A stretch of DNA of 64,000 bases, taken from the NCBI GenBank assembly GCA_938045585.1, contig CALIAU010000005.1:186001-250000 (forward strand), in the 5' to 3' direction. Below the pieces are notes generated by a model. The model had not been told where the DNA came from, searched no databases, and was given only the letters and a program-made list of their open reading frames with translations. Origin of the DNA: an uncultured Saprospiraceae bacterium. GTDB lineage: Bacteria > Bacteroidota > Bacteroidia > Chitinophagales > Saprospiraceae. Position 1 is the first letter of the stretch. Each line of letters begins with the position of its first letter. Shown here piece by piece: positions 27,749 to 36,429 of this stretch. Both the position numbers and the translations under genes were made by a program.

Positions 27749-27898
27749 CTACCCGAAAAGGCTTTTTATTTTATTCCAAAACTGTTTAGCCGAGCTTACA
27801 ATTACAGAAGCAAAACTAAAAAATACAATCGCCAGAATTATAATTACAATGACAATAGTAGCCGCACCTAAACCTGGTCCTATATACAAAAAGGTCAT
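27749..27898 (-). CDS. Small membrane protein with YIGPGLG motif (49 residues)
   Basis: A 49-codon frame from ATG at 27898 to TAG at 27749. Residues 4-11 read LYIGPGLG, residues 12-34 form one strongly hydrophobic segment (TIVIVIIILAIVFFSF), and the tail is basic (AKQFWNKIKSLFG), predicting an N-out/C-in single-pass protein. It fits exactly between the ASST-like gene (2 bases before) and the membrane sulfotransferase (1 base after), which supports a real gene. Short proteins with a Y-I-x-P-G-x-G start are, as far as I recall, seen beside other polysaccharide and sulfotransferase genes, but I know no assigned function. A small membrane partner of the sulfotransferase or of the MBOAT, comparable in size to DltX, is conjecture. 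Confidence 0.75.
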   Translation of the reverse strand: MTFLYIGPGLGAATIVIVIIILAIVFFSFASVIVSSAKQFWNKIKSLFG

Positions 27899-27900
27899 AA

Positions 27901-29196
27901 TTAATAATTTACATTTTCATAAATGCTCATCCAATGCGTTCTATTTGCATATCCCTCATGTGAGCTATTCATGTATTTCTTAAAAATAAATTTATCTTGA
28001 TTAAACAGATAGATCTTGTCATCATTTGTACTTTCAACAAATACATCACCATTACTTAAAATGGTATACAGACCTTCCGTTGTAGTGAATATTTCTTCTT
28101 TTTCGAATTGATCTTTATACAAGGATTCAAATTTTTGTTCCCCAAAATTATATACTTCAATTCCAGAACTTTTAAAACTTGCAGACAAATCTTTCTGATT
28201 TAATTTTGACTTCTTCATTTCAGCTCTTCTCATCGTAGGTACATTATTGTTAAATATCGCTATCGTACTATCCGATACAATATCTACATCATGTTGTTGT
28301 ACAAAGTTACCTTGTATAATCTTAAGAACTTGGTTAGTAGATGGTCTATATAAGAATATAAGACTTCTGTTACGGATACTTACAAAAACGTCCCCCTGCT
28401 TATAATATTCACCATCTTTTAAAACAGGTTGTATGTCATTTAGATGAATGGGGTCATTTGGAAAAATAGCCTTACCATTTGTAGATCCAAACAAAACTCC
28501 CATCATATCATTTTCAATTAATAGATCAGAAATTGATTTATGAAACATAGTTTCGCCTGTTACACCATTCACCTTAGTTAAGCAGTCATCTCTATATTTT
28601 ACAATATGTTCGAGTCGTTCGTTTTCAAAAACACCTAATTCTCTAGAACACACCCAAATGTTCTCTTCTTCATCCAGATTCATAGCATGATGATACTTAT
28701 GGTCCTTATTATGCCAAACGATTTTTGAATCCTTATCTAATCTTAATAAATTATTAGATTCATTGCACATAGCAATTAAGGATCTATCCTTCAGCAATAA
28801 AGAGCTCTGAGGAGATGCTCTTTGGAACATTCTGTCTGTACGATGAAAATCATCCTGACTTATTTTCCATTGATGTAATAAATCATCATTTTTTAAATTT
28901 ATCAAATCAAGATTCCAAGTGTCTTGCTTCTCATTCAAACTAGAATTAATAGCATAGAGATCATAATCTAAATTATTCACAGATTTCTCATCACCGGATA
29001 ATTCTCTTAGTGATATAGATTTTTCTGTTAGTTGCTCAAATACTTGGATTGCTTTTTTAGGTAGTTTTGAAAAGGCAAGAATATATTTATTTGCTTTACC
29101 AAAATGATTAAAATTCAAACTTGCTTCGTGCACCATATAGCCAAAGACACTCAAGAGTGTAAAAAAGATAACAAGAGATCTAAACTTCTTAATCAT
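27901..29196 (-). CDS. Arylsulfotransferase (ASST)-like beta-propeller protein
   Basis: A 431-residue protein with an N-terminal membrane anchor or signal (SLVIFFTLLSVFGYMV) and an extracytoplasmic domain. Features of the arylsulfotransferase fold are visible: HHAMNLDEEENIWVCSRE near residue 168, PIHLNDIQPVLKDGEYY, GDVFVSIRNRSLIFLY near residue 270 and NFVQQHDVDIVSDS followed by IAIFNNN, resembling the W-x-H-x-N, S-x-R-x and QHD-x-x-x-FDN stations of ASST. Bacterial ASSTs move sulfate from aryl sulfate esters to acceptors without PAPS, through a His intermediate. Sitting among sulfotransferases it may be a second, periplasmic sulfation route or a non-catalytic glycan-binding propeller. The exact catalytic His and Arg should be mapped by alignment. 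Confidence 0.65.
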   Translation of the reverse strand: MIKKFRSLVIFFTLLSVFGYMVHEASLNFNHFGKANKYILAFSKLPKKAIQVFEQLTEKSISLRELSGDEKSVNNLDYDLYAINSSLNEKQDTWNLDLINLKNDDLLHQWKISQDDFHRTDRMFQRASPQSSLLLKDRSLIAMCNESNNLLRLDKDSKIVWHNKDHKYHHAMNLDEEENIWVCSRELGVFENERLEHIVKYRDDCLTKVNGVTGETMFHKSISDLLIENDMMGVLFGSTNGKAIFPNDPIHLNDIQPVLKDGEYYKQGDVFVSIRNRSLIFLYRPSTNQVLKIIQGNFVQQHDVDIVSDSTIAIFNNNVPTMRRAEMKKSKLNQKDLSASFKSSGIEVYNFGEQKFESLYKDQFEKEEIFTTTEGLYTILSNGDVFVESTNDDKIYLFNQDKFIFKKYMNSSHEGYANRTHWMSIYENVNY

Positions 29197-29225
29197 GTTT
29201 AAGTTATTATACAGCTATTATAACA

Positions 29226-29951
29226 TTAGATTGTGCCTGAGTCGACAAATACATTTTGTCCTGTTATTGATTTTGACTTTTCCGAAAGTAGGAAAGAAAC
29301 GGTAGAAGAAACACTTTCTAAAGAGGTTGCTTCTTTAAGACTCGTACGCTTATAAATTCTAGATTTCTGACTGCTATCCAGTGTGCTGCTCATATTTGTT
29401 TCCATAAACCCAGCTACGAGACAATTTGATCTTACCTTTTTGACTCCCCATTCTCTTGCGGTATTTTTTGAAAAAGCTTCCAAGGCACCTTTTGTTGAGG
29501 CATACATGGATAAACCCTTGTAGCCTGTATGCACGCTGATTGAAGAGACATGCACTATGGAACCCTGAACATAATTGAACAACATATTTCTAATCGCATA
29601 TTTTGTTATCATATAAGGGGAAAAAACGTTTACCGCAAACATTTTCTCCAAAGGCTCTAGGTGAATATTAGTTATTATATCGTCGTAAGCTAATGCTGCA
29701 TTATTGACATAACCATGTAAGGGTGTCTTTAGATTTATAAATTCACGGAATAACTCTTTTTTGATATCCTTTGCATTCACTAAATCAAAACATTTATGCT
29801 CAAGTTGTTTCGGAAATTCCTTTTCTAACTCTATAAGTTCGTCCGTCTTGGTCCTACTTACTGCAAAGACCTTATTTCCTTCCAAAAGCAAATCTTTGGT
29901 GATTTGTAAACCTAAGCCTTTTGAGCTTCCTGTGACTAGAATGTTTTTCAC
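29226..29951 (-). CDS. Short-chain dehydrogenase/reductase (FabG-like)
   Basis: A 241-residue classical SDR. The cofactor motif is VTGSSKGLGLQI (residues 6-17), NNAALAY (84-90) is the NAG-like strand, and the catalytic set is Ser136-138 in HVSSISV, Tyr150 and Lys154 in SMYASTKGA. The ending SITGQNVFVDSG is typical of 3-oxoacyl-ACP reductases. Start is GTG at 29951, five bases after the AMP-ligase stop. With that ligase and an acyl carrier protein directly upstream it forms a three-gene acyl cassette, and the probable reaction is reduction of a 3-oxoacyl-ACP to a 3-hydroxyacyl-ACP for decorating an amino sugar. Confidence 0.88.
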   Translation of the reverse strand: MKNILVTGSSKGLGLQITKDLLLEGNKVFAVSRTKTDELIELEKEFPKQLEHKCFDLVNAKDIKKELFREFINLKTPLHGYVNNAALAYDDIITNIHLEPLEKMFAVNVFSPYMITKYAIRNMLFNYVQGSIVHVSSISVHTGYKGLSMYASTKGALEAFSKNTAREWGVKKVRSNCLVAGFMETNMSSTLDSSQKSRIYKRTSLKEATSLESVSSTVSFLLSEKSKSITGQNVFVDSGTI

Positions 29952-29955
29952 AATA

Positions 29956-31164
29956 TTATTTTTTACCTGTTCTACTTAATTCAATTTTATCTACAAACTT
30001 TATAATCCTTGGTACTTTATGTGATTGCAATTTATCTCTAAGGTGGGCTAAGATATCCTTTTCCGTCAATTCCACTTTATGGTCTTTAAGCACATCAGCC
30101 ATTAATAAATTCCCAATCATTTTATTTTTTCTACCATATACTTTAGCATCAAGAACCCCCTCTATATTTATCAAGCAAGCATTTACCTCGTTTGGGTCTA
30201 CATTATAGCCACCTACATTAATAAGGATTCCTTTCCGCGAAACAAATTTAAATTCAATGGGGTTTTCAGATAAAACCTCCACTAAATCTCCGCTGGAAAA
30301 CCAATCTCCTTCAAAATCAAATTCTCCCACAATTGACTTGTGAAACTTAAGTTCTCCATCCTCTATTTTAATAAATTCAGATTTTGACTCCGGAATTTGG
30401 AATCTATCCCCTTTTGAGATCAAAGCAGCACCTACTTCAGTAGATGCATAGATGTTGTTTATTCTAGCATTAGGGAAGGTCTTGTTTAAATTATCTATAA
30501 GTTCTTTAGAAGACTTTTCTCCACCCAAGGTAATACGCTTTACGCTGTTACAAATAAAATTGGCGGGAAGTAAGGATCTATAAAACGAGGGACTGGCTGA
30601 AATATGTGTAATAAGATAATCATTCACCAAGCCAGTTACATTTGACTTAGAATATTTGAACAGGTTAATCATAGGGTTTTGATTCAAGAGTGCTTGAAAA
30701 AACACCTGTAGTCCTGCCATATGTGTGGGGTTAAATGCATAGCCCCATACATCCTTCTTATGACTGTCAGTAATCCTAGCAGCATTCACAAAGTGACTCA
30801 CTCTATGTCGAATTTTTTTAGGCTTCCCTGTCGTCCCCGATGTAAATATTTCTAAAGTTGCCGTAGAATTTGAAATTGCATTAATCATATCTTCTACAGA
30901 TGAAAATTCGACTTTAAACTCTTTTTCTACGTTCAATTGTTCGTCACCAACTAAATGCTTCGCTTCTGACTCAGAAAAATCTTGATCTAGTATTCGAACC
31001 GATTCATTTAAGATTATTCCCTTGAGCAGATTACAAAAATATACATCTACACTACAATTAGTAAGATTGTGCATATAGACCTGACTTGCATTAATCTTCT
31101 TTAATACATCTTCATACGACAGATCTATCTGCTCATCAACATCGTAAAAAAACAATTTATGCAT
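29956..31164 (-). CDS. AMP-dependent acyl ligase (ANL superfamily)
   Basis: A 402-residue adenylate-forming enzyme, shorter than usual because the N-terminal subdomain is reduced. The phosphate loop is LEIFTSGTTGKPKKI near residue 103, the aromatic/adenine motif is NNIYASTEVGA near residue 237, GDLVEVL and the RKGILINVGGYNVDP hinge follow, and the C-terminal catalytic Lys is in LSRTGKK at the extreme end. The ATG overlaps the ACP gene by 8 bases, so the natural acceptor is probably the phosphopantetheine arm of that ACP. The acid substrate is unknown; 3-hydroxybutyrate-type acids are plausible given the reductase downstream. Confidence 0.88.
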   Translation of the reverse strand: MHKLFFYDVDEQIDLSYEDVLKKINASQVYMHNLTNCSVDVYFCNLLKGIILNESVRILDQDFSESEAKHLVGDEQLNVEKEFKVEFSSVEDMINAISNSTATLEIFTSGTTGKPKKIRHRVSHFVNAARITDSHKKDVWGYAFNPTHMAGLQVFFQALLNQNPMINLFKYSKSNVTGLVNDYLITHISASPSFYRSLLPANFICNSVKRITLGGEKSSKELIDNLNKTFPNARINNIYASTEVGAALISKGDRFQIPESKSEFIKIEDGELKFHKSIVGEFDFEGDWFSSGDLVEVLSENPIEFKFVSRKGILINVGGYNVDPNEVNACLINIEGVLDAKVYGRKNKMIGNLLMADVLKDHKVELTEKDILAHLRDKLQSHKVPRIIKFVDKIELSRTGKK

Positions 31165-31396
31165 TGTCTCCTGCTTTCTCCAAAATAGATAGCAACTGCC
31201 CTACTGTTTCAATAAAATCTTCTTCGAACACATCGATTCCAAATTTATCATCTATTCTAACTGTTAGGTCCGCTAAATTAATCGAATCAAGTCCTAGATC
31301 ATCTCTTAGACTTTGTTCCTTGTTCATTTCTGAGATTGTATCTAAACCTGCATTTGATAGTACAGTATTCAATAATTCTAATAATTCTTTTTCCAT
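31157..31396 (-). CDS. Acyl carrier protein
   Basis: A 79-residue acidic four-helix carrier protein. The attachment site for 4'-phosphopantetheine is Ser38 in DDLGLDSINLADL, with the typical downstream DDKFGIDVFEEDF. It is specialised rather than the housekeeping AcpP, since it sits at the head of the ligase/reductase pair with an 8-base overlap and about 100 bases from the upstream glycosyltransferase. It should carry an acyl group activated by the adjacent ligase, to be passed to an amino sugar or to a membrane acyltransferase. Confidence 0.93.
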   Translation of the reverse strand: MEKELLELLNTVLSNAGLDTISEMNKEQSLRDDLGLDSINLADLTVRIDDKFGIDVFEEDFIETVGQLLSILEKAGDNA

Positions 31397-31495
31397 TTTA
31401 TAATACTTGTTAAATCAATCTAAATTATGAAGGGTTTAGTTCCTTAAAATTAGCTAAATCCTTAAATTATTTTGTTTTCAAATATCAAGCCTTTC

Positions 31496-32626
31496 TCAAC
31501 TCAATATCTTCTTATATATTTCATAAAGTTTGAATGCGCTCTTACTAATATCATATTCTTGCTCAATATGCTTTCGTGCTGCTTTCGAGAACGTGTCGTA
31601 TTCTTCTTGTTCCATTTCTAAAAACCTTAAAATGGATTCTGTTATACCATCTACATCCTTTTCTTTAGACAGCAAACCAGTTTGCCCATGCACGACCTCA
31701 TCAGGAATATCGCAATGGAAACTTGCGATAACCGGCATTCCTGTTGCTTGGGCATCCAATAACACAACTGGTGCTCCTCCTTCACAATCCATATTTTCAG
31801 AGTAACAACTAGGATGAATAAACACGTGAAAATTCTTTAAGAAACTATACAGCTTACTATACTCAATAAATGAAATATACTCAATACTGCTCCCCAATTG
31901 GTTTTCTTCAATGTATGCATTCACTTCTTCATAGGTGTCATGTTTTCCACCTATGAGGGTTAATTTTAAGTCAGATGCTTTACTTTCTTGCAAAGCTTTA
32001 TGAAACGCTTTGACCGTATAAATATGTCCCTTCTTTTCAACAAAAGAAGCAATTTGCACAAGGTGCAAACTCCCTGGTCTTTTCACCCTATTGTGGTAGG
32101 CTATTTCGCTAGGAACAATACCAAGATGACACACAGCAACTTTATTCTCTGGACAGCCTTTTTCAATCAAAAGGTTTTTCCCATGTTTACCTTCACAAAT
32201 AAAGTAATCTACAATATTGAAAAGTTCATCATATCTCTTTTTCCACACTGGCTTATTATGCGGAATGTACTCGTAATCTTTTCCATAGAAGGAAACAACT
32301 AAGGGAACCTCCAATTTTTTTGCTAATTTTTTATATCGCCAACCAGCTGGTCCAAAATGTGCGTGGATTAATTCTATATTTTCTTTCTTCACCTTTCCAA
32401 AGATGAGTTTGTGAAATAAAATTCTACTTAAATACCTTGACATTTTGGATGTATTTTGAAACCAAAATTTCAGATACTTAAATTCCTTGCTATAGAATTT
32501 AGATTTTTTATAATTCGTAGCTATGACTACCGTTTCTTTTGTGTGCTTATGCAGTTCAGATAAGAGGTTAAAGGACCAGGGTTCTGTTTTATTTCCATAA
32601 ACTAAAAATCCTTGCAATACTCTCAT
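31496..32626 (-). CDS. GT4 glycosyltransferase
   Basis: A 376-residue GT-B enzyme. Acceptor-domain features are LIHAHFGPAGWRY and VVSFYGKDYEYIP near residues 85-118; the donor domain has LVQIASFVEKKGHIYTVKAF and IHPSCYSENMDCEGGAPVVL with the E-x7-E region, then GQTGLLSKEKD. This matches the subfamily of colanic-acid-type GT4 enzymes (WcaL/AmsK-like). The ATG overlaps the upstream Wzx stop as ATGA. It adds a sugar to the repeat; identity unknown. The 99 bases after it, before the ACP gene, hold only a poor near-match to the -7 promoter box (GATATTTG at 31479-31486). Confidence 0.9.
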   Translation of the reverse strand: MRVLQGFLVYGNKTEPWSFNLLSELHKHTKETVVIATNYKKSKFYSKEFKYLKFWFQNTSKMSRYLSRILFHKLIFGKVKKENIELIHAHFGPAGWRYKKLAKKLEVPLVVSFYGKDYEYIPHNKPVWKKRYDELFNIVDYFICEGKHGKNLLIEKGCPENKVAVCHLGIVPSEIAYHNRVKRPGSLHLVQIASFVEKKGHIYTVKAFHKALQESKASDLKLTLIGGKHDTYEEVNAYIEENQLGSSIEYISFIEYSKLYSFLKNFHVFIHPSCYSENMDCEGGAPVVLLDAQATGMPVIASFHCDIPDEVVHGQTGLLSKEKDVDGITESILRFLEMEQEEYDTFSKAARKHIEQEYDISKSAFKLYEIYKKILS

Positions 32627-34083
32627 GCGTTTTTAGTCTTAAGTACGGAATTCAATAATACAGTTTTCAGATCTATATATTCTCGCAATTTAATTGCATG
32701 TGCAACTGACAAGTAAAATCCTGCCCCCAATAAAGTTCCTACAACAAGTCTAAGTACGTATGGATAGGAATGTAAAAGATACGTTTCCGTAAACCATACT
32801 AGAACTGCCATAGGTATTACAAGAAGAAATACTCTAAATATATTTTGCAAGTATTCAGAAATACTAAGCTTGACTAGTCCGCCAGCCACGTACAGGTTTG
32901 GGAAAAAGTTAATCAAGACTGCTATGAGATAACAGATTGATACTCCTATTATTCCCCATTTAATTCCTACAATTATCCAGATGATCGTGTTAATTCTTAA
33001 GAATACCCCCACCTTAAATTGTTTTCCTGTGGCACCTTGTGATAGATACAAATTCCCAAATAAAGATGTTACGGATTGTATCATACCCACCACTGCCAGT
33101 ATTTTTAAAATATCAATAGAACCACGCCATTGTTCTCCTAATACTGAAATTATAAATGGCTCCGCAAGAATAGATAGACCGACCATTGCAGGAAAGGTTA
33201 TAAAAGCGATAACCCTAGTCATTCTTAGAAATATTTGTTTTACTTTTTCCTTTTGGTCTTGAATCTTACTTAAAGATGGAAACATAACATTGCTGATTAC
33301 TCCTGTTATATTACTGAGCGGGAGCAACATAATACTATAACTTTTTTCATAAAATCCCAGTTGAGCATCACCAATAAACTTACCAATTAGAATTTTATCA
33401 AGATTCCTTACCCAATAGTGTATTGATTGGGTACCTAATAGAGGAATACTAAATGAAAACAAATATTTAAGTGAGTCTTTACTAAAGTCTACTTTAGGTC
33501 TCCAGTTAGAAGAATACCATAGTAATGCTGTTATCATGAAAGATAATACGAGGGCCTGCATCACTAAACTCCAAACTCCATAACCCATATATGCCATTAC
33601 TATCGCTGTTATTCCGGCTATGGCATTCGCGATCAAATTTATAAAGAACAAGCGTTTAAAATCCATCTCTTTTCTTAAGATTGAATTTTGAACAATATTC
33701 AAAGAGCGGATAAAAAAATTAAAGGATGCAAAAACACTAATCCAGTATAGTATTGGCTTATCATAAAAATCTACAATTAAAGGTGCAGAAAATAGGATAA
33801 TCAACGTTAGGGCCAAGCCCATGCACATGTTAAACCAAAACACGGTGTTCAAGTCCCTGTCACTAATCTCTTTTTTCTGTATGAGAGCACTCCCTAAACC
33901 GAAGTCTTGAAAGATTTGTGCAAATCGGATTAAAACCATGACCATCGTAATTAATCCAAAATCCTGTGGAGTCAATAATCTTGAAAGTATTACAAGGATT
34001 AGCAAAACTAAGCCCTGTGTTATTACCTTATTCGCCAAGCTCCACTTAAGACCCTTTATTGTCTTCTTCTTTAGGTCTTTCAC
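32623..34083 (-). CDS. Wzx/WzxC-like flippase (MOP superfamily)
   Basis: A 486-residue membrane protein with about 14 helices, of the lipopolysaccharide-transporter type related to WzxC/TuaB. Motifs include KGLKWSLANKVITQGLVLL at the N-terminus, SRLLTPQDFGLITM, DFGLGSALIQKK near residue 60 and RKEMDFKRLFFI. The start is GTG at 34083, overlapping the SGNH gene as GTGA, and the stop overlaps the GT4 gene as ATGA. It exports lipid-linked repeats. It is only distantly similar to the flippase at 15029, which suggests different substrates. Confidence 0.92.
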   Translation of the reverse strand: MKDLKKKTIKGLKWSLANKVITQGLVLLILVILSRLLTPQDFGLITMVMVLIRFAQIFQDFGLGSALIQKKEISDRDLNTVFWFNMCMGLALTLIILFSAPLIVDFYDKPILYWISVFASFNFFIRSLNIVQNSILRKEMDFKRLFFINLIANAIAGITAIVMAYMGYGVWSLVMQALVLSFMITALLWYSSNWRPKVDFSKDSLKYLFSFSIPLLGTQSIHYWVRNLDKILIGKFIGDAQLGFYEKSYSIMLLPLSNITGVISNVMFPSLSKIQDQKEKVKQIFLRMTRVIAFITFPAMVGLSILAEPFIISVLGEQWRGSIDILKILAVVGMIQSVTSLFGNLYLSQGATGKQFKVGVFLRINTIIWIIVGIKWGIIGVSICYLIAVLINFFPNLYVAGGLVKLSISEYLQNIFRVFLLVIPMAVLVWFTETYLLHSYPYVLRLVVGTLLGAGFYLSVAHAIKLREYIDLKTVLLNSVLKTKNA

Positions 34084-34820
34084 TTAGGTATGACACTTAA
34101 ATTATACAACTCCTCTATAATACTCTTGGAGTAGGGCCTATGGTCACAATGATGATCTAAAGGATTCTCATTTAAATAAGATTTTTTTATAACACCCTTG
34201 TCCCCAAGTAAATATTTGTCTAAGTCTATAAATTCAAGATTGTTTTGTTTAGCATGATTCCTTAAACTCTCGTTGTACTTTAAAGTCAACTGAGTTCTTT
34301 CATCAAGAGATGCAGTAACTTCTTTTCTTAGTCTTGCAATCTCTCCATATTTGGCATGATTATCTGGTATCGTTGGAAGTGGGGCAGATAAGAGATATAT
34401 CTTTTTAAATCCCCTCTCTTTTAACAAGTCTACAAATTTGAAATAATTTGTTAGTGACAAATCCATTTGACTATCAACACTTAGGCCTTTTTTCAAAGCT
34501 CTAAACCAGATCAAAAAACCTGTATCTACTTCTCCCAACATTATTATCACAGGCTTGTTTCTGTCCGCTCTTTCCATCTTATTTGAAAACAGTTTAAGTG
34601 CATTCGTTTTTGAGTTTGGATTAACCATTCCCATAGCAGTAGCTCCTCCTACAGATAAGACATCAAAATATACCTTATCCAAATCTCTATTGTCATTTAT
34701 ATAATGGAATACTTTAGCATGACTATCTCCAAGAACGTAGACTACCTCTTTTCCAAAAGATCTTCTTTTCCGCTTTACAAAGTTTTTAAGTTTAATTATC
34801 GCATTTGATAATCTAGGCAT
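34080..34820 (-). CDS. SGNH/GDSL-like hydrolase or acyltransferase
   Basis: A 246-residue cytoplasmic-looking protein (no signal) with SGNH features: the nucleophile block VYVLGDSHAKVF (G-D-S), a Gly block in LSVGGATAMG, IIMLGEVDTG where the usual N is replaced by acid/other residues, and a C-terminal DHHCDHRPYS that can supply D-x-x-H. It lies directly after a sulfotransferase (TAG followed by ATG) and overlaps Wzx by GTGA. Likely an O-acyl esterase or transferase acting on the repeat unit. Function is uncertain. Confidence 0.75.
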   Translation of the reverse strand: MPRLSNAIIKLKNFVKRKRRSFGKEVVYVLGDSHAKVFHYINDNRDLDKVYFDVLSVGGATAMGMVNPNSKTNALKLFSNKMERADRNKPVIIMLGEVDTGFLIWFRALKKGLSVDSQMDLSLTNYFKFVDLLKERGFKKIYLLSAPLPTIPDNHAKYGEIARLRKEVTASLDERTQLTLKYNESLRNHAKQNNLEFIDLDKYLLGDKGVIKKSYLNENPLDHHCDHRPYSKSIIEELYNLSVIPK

Positions 34821-35630
34821 CTAACTATAATATTTATTATACCATCTATTAGCATTTTCCCCTAAGAGTGGTTCAAGATTTGTAATTCTCTGTTTGTACA
34901 ATTGTTTTAATTCTTCCAAGCATTCCTCAGGCATATCCAATCTTACACCTTGGTTTATAATTTTCTTAGACAGGGTTTCCTCTTTCGCTTCTATGGTTGA
35001 GACTCCAAGGTGATCATACATTTTCTTCAAAGTGCGTTCTGGACTATTCTTTACTTCCTCATTGTATATAATCAGCAACTGTTCTTTATCAAAAACACTC
35101 AGCCAGTTTTCTATTATGTTTTTGTAGTCCCCTTTTGTAGATGAAAGCCGAGAATTAAAATGTGCATTAAATCTGTTAACATCTATTTTGGAGTTAGAGT
35201 TGTTTTTATCTAACAGAACCATTTTAGCATGAGACCAAGCTCTTGTAATTGGATCTCTTAGAATTAAGATGAGTTTTAAGTTGGGATTTTGTTTTTTAAT
35301 AAACTGTATCCTTCGCCTGCTGATAAGACCATAGCCAGGAATAACTTCTCCTTTTAGTTTTTTAGACCCCGATTTAAAGTGATTTAAATACGCTCTATAA
35401 GAGGTATGGAAATTGCGATCGAAATAATGAATATATCTATTCTCAGGAATAAATATTTCTGGATGCTTTTTTAAATTTTCATACACCCAACTTGTCCCTG
35501 CTTTCTGTGCGCCTATACAAAGAAAATTTGGGAATTGATTCCTAAGTTGGCTTTGAGAAATTCCAGTAGGTAATACCAGTTTCAACTCACCAAAATAATA
35601 CAAAGCTTTATTTTTAAACTTCCTGAGCAA
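34821..35630 (-). CDS. PAPS-dependent sulfotransferase, heparan-type
   Basis: A 269-residue sulfotransferase. NFLCIGAQKAGTSWVYENL near residue 34 is the 5'-phosphosulfate loop, HPEIFIPENRYIHYF follows, and KLILILRDPITRAWSHAKM near residue 117 is the 3'-phosphate-binding site with R-D-P and a catalytic-type Ser. The nearest family is the bacterial relatives of heparan sulfate sulfotransferases. The start is TTG at 35630, giving a 17-base overlap with the preceding sulfotransferase; no ATG precedes the P-loop. Two sulfotransferases in tandem suggest two sulfation positions on one repeat. Confidence 0.9.
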   Translation of the reverse strand: MLRKFKNKALYYFGELKLVLPTGISQSQLRNQFPNFLCIGAQKAGTSWVYENLKKHPEIFIPENRYIHYFDRNFHTSYRAYLNHFKSGSKKLKGEVIPGYGLISRRRIQFIKKQNPNLKLILILRDPITRAWSHAKMVLLDKNNSNSKIDVNRFNAHFNSRLSSTKGDYKNIIENWLSVFDKEQLLIIYNEEVKNSPERTLKKMYDHLGVSTIEAKEETLSKKIINQGVRLDMPEECLEELKQLYKQRITNLEPLLGENANRWYNKYYS

Positions 35631-36429
35631 TGGTATAGTTCAGTTCACTAAAATACTCCGAACAAGAAGAATTAATACGTTCTAAATTTTTGACGCCAAA
35701 AAACTCTTCCCAAGATGTATTTCTATTTCCTTTTGATTGGAATTGTTTGTTCAATGTTTGTTTAAAATCATTCTTCACTGGTAATTCTAAATCCTTACAC
35801 AATTGTGTAATAAAACTTCCTTTATCTTTCATAAAGTCCTCATACTTCACGAGTATAACTTTATCCTGATGTTCTTTATAGGACTTGTATAAAACTGTCC
35901 ATCTCAGTGCCATGGACTCTACATAATTATCATAGTTGATACCCATCCAATCCATATACAATACTGTTTGCCAACTCTTCCAAAAAGAGCTATTCCAATC
36001 AATATTCTGTTCTTTTAGAGATTCCAAATTTCCAGGAATTTTCAATCTGTTTAGGATACTTCTAATATTATCTCTTGGATCTCTTACAATTAAGACAAAT
36101 TTAGAATCCTTGTAAAGTTCAATGAGTTCAGGTATAAAAAAGGATAAGACCGGTTCTTTAATGATTTGGTTTTTAAAGTAATACGCATTGTCTTTTATAA
36201 AGTCGTTGAGTTTTACTTCTTTTTTATGCAGCTTTCCATGCATTGGGTTCCAAATGGGAGGAATATCTAAGGTTACTTTAAGTCCTGCTGCCTGAGCTAC
36301 ATTTGCTGTAATTGCAGTAGTGCCAGACTTTTCATTGCCTAATATAAATATTGGATTAGGACATAGTGTATCAAACTGATTGCCATAGCGCACTAGTAAT
36401 TGATTTCTAAGTCTTTTTAAACTTTTCAA
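35614..36429 (-). CDS. Sulfotransferase
   Basis: About 271 residues. The 5'-phosphosulfate loop is PIFILGNEKSGTTAITANV and the 3'-phosphate site is KFVLIVRDPRDNIRSIL about 100 residues later; WMGINYDNYVESMALRW and ILVKYEDFMKD complete a typical fold. The frame is open to a TTG at 36474, but the TTG at 36429 overlaps the methyltransferase stop as TTGA, the same coupling seen between other genes here, so I prefer it. No ATG lies before the P-loop. It overlaps the next sulfotransferase by 17 bases. Confidence 0.85.
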   Translation of the reverse strand: MKSLKRLRNQLLVRYGNQFDTLCPNPIFILGNEKSGTTAITANVAQAAGLKVTLDIPPIWNPMHGKLHKKEVKLNDFIKDNAYYFKNQIIKEPVLSFFIPELIELYKDSKFVLIVRDPRDNIRSILNRLKIPGNLESLKEQNIDWNSSFWKSWQTVLYMDWMGINYDNYVESMALRWTVLYKSYKEHQDKVILVKYEDFMKDKGSFITQLCKDLELPVKNDFKQTLNKQFQSKGNRNTSWEEFFGVKNLERINSSCSEYFSELNYTIAQEV

